From the NCBI RefSeq assembly GCF_032062135.1, contig NC_092859.1:48477114-48541113 (forward strand): a DNA stretch of 64,000 nucleotides, given 5' to 3'. The notes beneath the pieces were generated by a model. It did not search any database. It had not been told where the DNA came from and was given only the letters and a program-made list of their open reading frames with translations. The stretch is from Pyxicephalus adspersus (Eukaryota; Chordata; Amphibia; Anura; Pyxicephalidae). Shown here in pieces: positions 61,986 to 64,000 of this stretch (position 1 is the stretch's first letter; each line of letters starts with the position of its first letter). Made by a program: the position numbers and the translations under genes.

Positions 61986-64000
61986 TACTGATATTTAATA
62001 GAAAGCATGTACATTAAAAATGTGCAAAAAATTCATGTTAATACAGAGTAGGTGTTTCACAGAAATTTATGTTTCTGCAGCAAAATCAATTTCACAAAAA
62101 TGGCTAGTCATAATTTACAGTTTATCTTAACTTTAATCTTAGATAAGGCTCAAAAGCTCTTGTAGATGTTATGTCACGGATATAATTTGTGACAGTTTAT
62201 GCAAATATTGATGGGATTCAATTTGAAGTGTACAAAGAGAGATAATACAAAGACTTGAATGATTATACTATTTATTAATAAGATAGATAGACAAAACAAT
62301 GCAATACTGTAATAATAGTACTGACCCATAATCATTCTTAACCCTTACAGGATATGCTACATTTCTTTAGGATGACCTCATGTCTGGTATACATATACCA
62401 GTATATACTGACAAAGCATTATTGTTGGTGAGACATGATTGATATTAAATAAATTGTGCTAACCCAACAGTAGACCAGACAAGAAGACTTTCATTCCCAC
62501 AATTTCAAAAAATATTTTCATCTTTTTCTCGAGATATCTTGAGCTATAGGCTGTAGATTTAGCAAAGTTAATGATCATATCAGTCATTTTGCTTTGTGAA
62601 TACTGTGAAAGGCAAACTTTGCAGAAAGATAATTCACTACATTTGCGCTATGGATAACATTCCTCCTTTTATATTTTTACCATGTTTTAAAACCTCTACC
62701 TTTATTAAAATAAATCTAATGAAAATAGTGTCTATTTTATTTTAAGAGCATTTATGTGCTTTGAAAATATAGTAGGAAATTTGGCCGATCATAGTATATG
62801 TCTGCTGAAACATTCCTGATTTTTACTGGGAAACTTTTAAATTTACCTACTTGAGAATTTTTCTTACAGGTTTTATAAATCCTTTCAATTTGTGAACTAC
62901 CCTATACTTTATTTTAGTCTTTAGATACCTTGAAGCAAAATGTTATATTAGGTGTATAATTATCATCAACCTGGAGATTATATACTCTTGGCTTTTGTAT
63001 TTAAATGCCAGAAAGATCCACATTTACATTGTAGGCCATTCTCTCTGTACATTTTTCTTTTAATAATACTCTTCTTATACAACTAAATTGGAGGAGTAGC
63101 TGGAAATGCACTTGAATATAGAATATGGTTTCAGATTTTGCAACAGAAATTAGCTCCTACAAAGTATATGTCCTTGTGGAAATCTATGAACTGCTCTCTA
63201 GGTGATTCCATCATGTATAAATAAATTCACTCATGAACCTTCCTCATACCATTTTCAGGTTTGCAAAAAAAGAGATAATCATGTATTGTGGACTTGCCAC
63301 ATTGTAAGTTTGTTGTAGAATAATATTTATAATAAAATTCATACAACCCTACAATATCCTTTTTAAAAGGGTCCAGGTCAAACCTTGCTAAAGAAGAGAT
63401 CATTAATTCTTAATTTAAATTTTTACATATGACCTAAATTCTCACAGAAACCAAACAGAGCATGTCAAAAGATTGGAAATGTGCTACTCACTGTACTAAA
63501 AGGGTAAATTAAAAAAATCACAATGATAGGATGCAGTATTGAACAATTGGTGTTCCTGTCCTCCTGCCTTTGAAAAATTGTGCGCCCCTATGGATTCAGT
63601 ATTTTCAGCCTACTGAATCTTTAATGTTGACATATCATGATACGTCACACCTTCCCTTTTTTCTACGGGTAACCCCAGTGGATGCAAGTCCTTCTTTTCT
63701 CCTTACCTTTTCTATTCATCTATTATCCATCTCCATCTCAAGCCTAACATTGCTTGCACCTATCCCCGTCTTTTCTCATGCATTTTTCAATATGCATATT
63801 TAACTCAAATGTATCCTAATGTGTGTTTGAATTGTTAATTAGGTATATTTTATCTATATTTTATCTGCATAAATATGGAAATTATATCCTCTATCAATGC
63901 ATATAGATATTCAATTAAAGAAGGTTCATGCACAAATAATAGCTAGTCATTCAAACAGTTTAATTAAGAAAACAAGGTAAGACAAAATACACAGCAATAT
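61986..64000. other. GABRA6 intron 6, second part
   Basis: AT-rich; no exon or repeat recognised up to the window edge. Confidence 0.5.

Overview
The window looks like vertebrate genomic DNA, most likely from an anuran and probably a ranoid frog. It has one split vertebrate gene with canonical GT/AG introns. The rest is AT-rich intergenic and intronic DNA packed with transposon fossils typical of amphibians: DIRS-type tyrosine-recombinase retroelements, a Tx1-clade L1, an L2/CR1-like LINE, a Helitron, a mariner, hAT-like elements, TTAA-flanked MITEs and tRNA-like SINEs. The frog assignment rests on repeat families remembered from frog genomes and is an inference; no species is claimed. No bacterial, phage, CRISPR or operon features were seen.

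Gene: the 5' six coding exons of a GABA-A receptor alpha subunit lie on the + strand between 47142 and 57694 (exons of 41, 119, 68, 221, 83 and 144 nt, all phases compatible). They encode residues 1-226: a signal peptide and most of the extracellular ligand-binding domain including the Cys-loop. Sequence details favour alpha-6 (GABRA6) over alpha-4. Loop C, the four membrane segments and the intracellular loop (exons 7-9) were not found and presumably lie beyond 64000. The benzodiazepine-site position carries Arg, not His.

Layout: 1-860 DIRS RNase H/tyrosine recombinase fragment; 883-1037 foldback; 1150-5260 no recognised feature; about 5400-7400 second DIRS fragment (RT-RNase H); 7528-7556 small palindrome; 8184-8525 hAT MITE; 8703-8960 SINE; 9225-9530 unclassified repeat; 10227-15750 decayed Tx1-like L1 containing a mariner (14203-15443); 16205-16350 LINE tail; 18447-19035 palindrome-rich element; 20586-20905 SINE; 21853-22235 TTAA MITE; 24292-25060 hAT MITE remnant plus reverse copy of the 9.2-kb family; 26560-26881 SINE; 27370-28090 L2/CR1-like LINE; 29.2-30.3 kb MITEs; 33032-35223 long hAT-like composite; 37.9-38.3 kb possible solo LTR; 39218-39382 assembly gap; 39465-41644 Helitron with a 69-bp coding minisatellite; 41.9-42.9 kb palindromic MITEs; 44700-46080 reverse L1 fragment; 46735-47141 presumed promoter/5'UTR; 47142 onward GABRA6, whose introns hold further MITEs (50549-50818, 55872-56200, 56569-56902) and a large palindrome-rich element (61191-61985).

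The only gene likely to be functional is GABRA6. All transposon coding sequences carry stops, frameshifts or deletions. I saw no convincing novel multi-gene system; the more interesting items are the receptor's predicted pharmacology, the Helitron coding minisatellite, the nested and boundary-defined elements, and several unclassified repeat families with two or more copies here.
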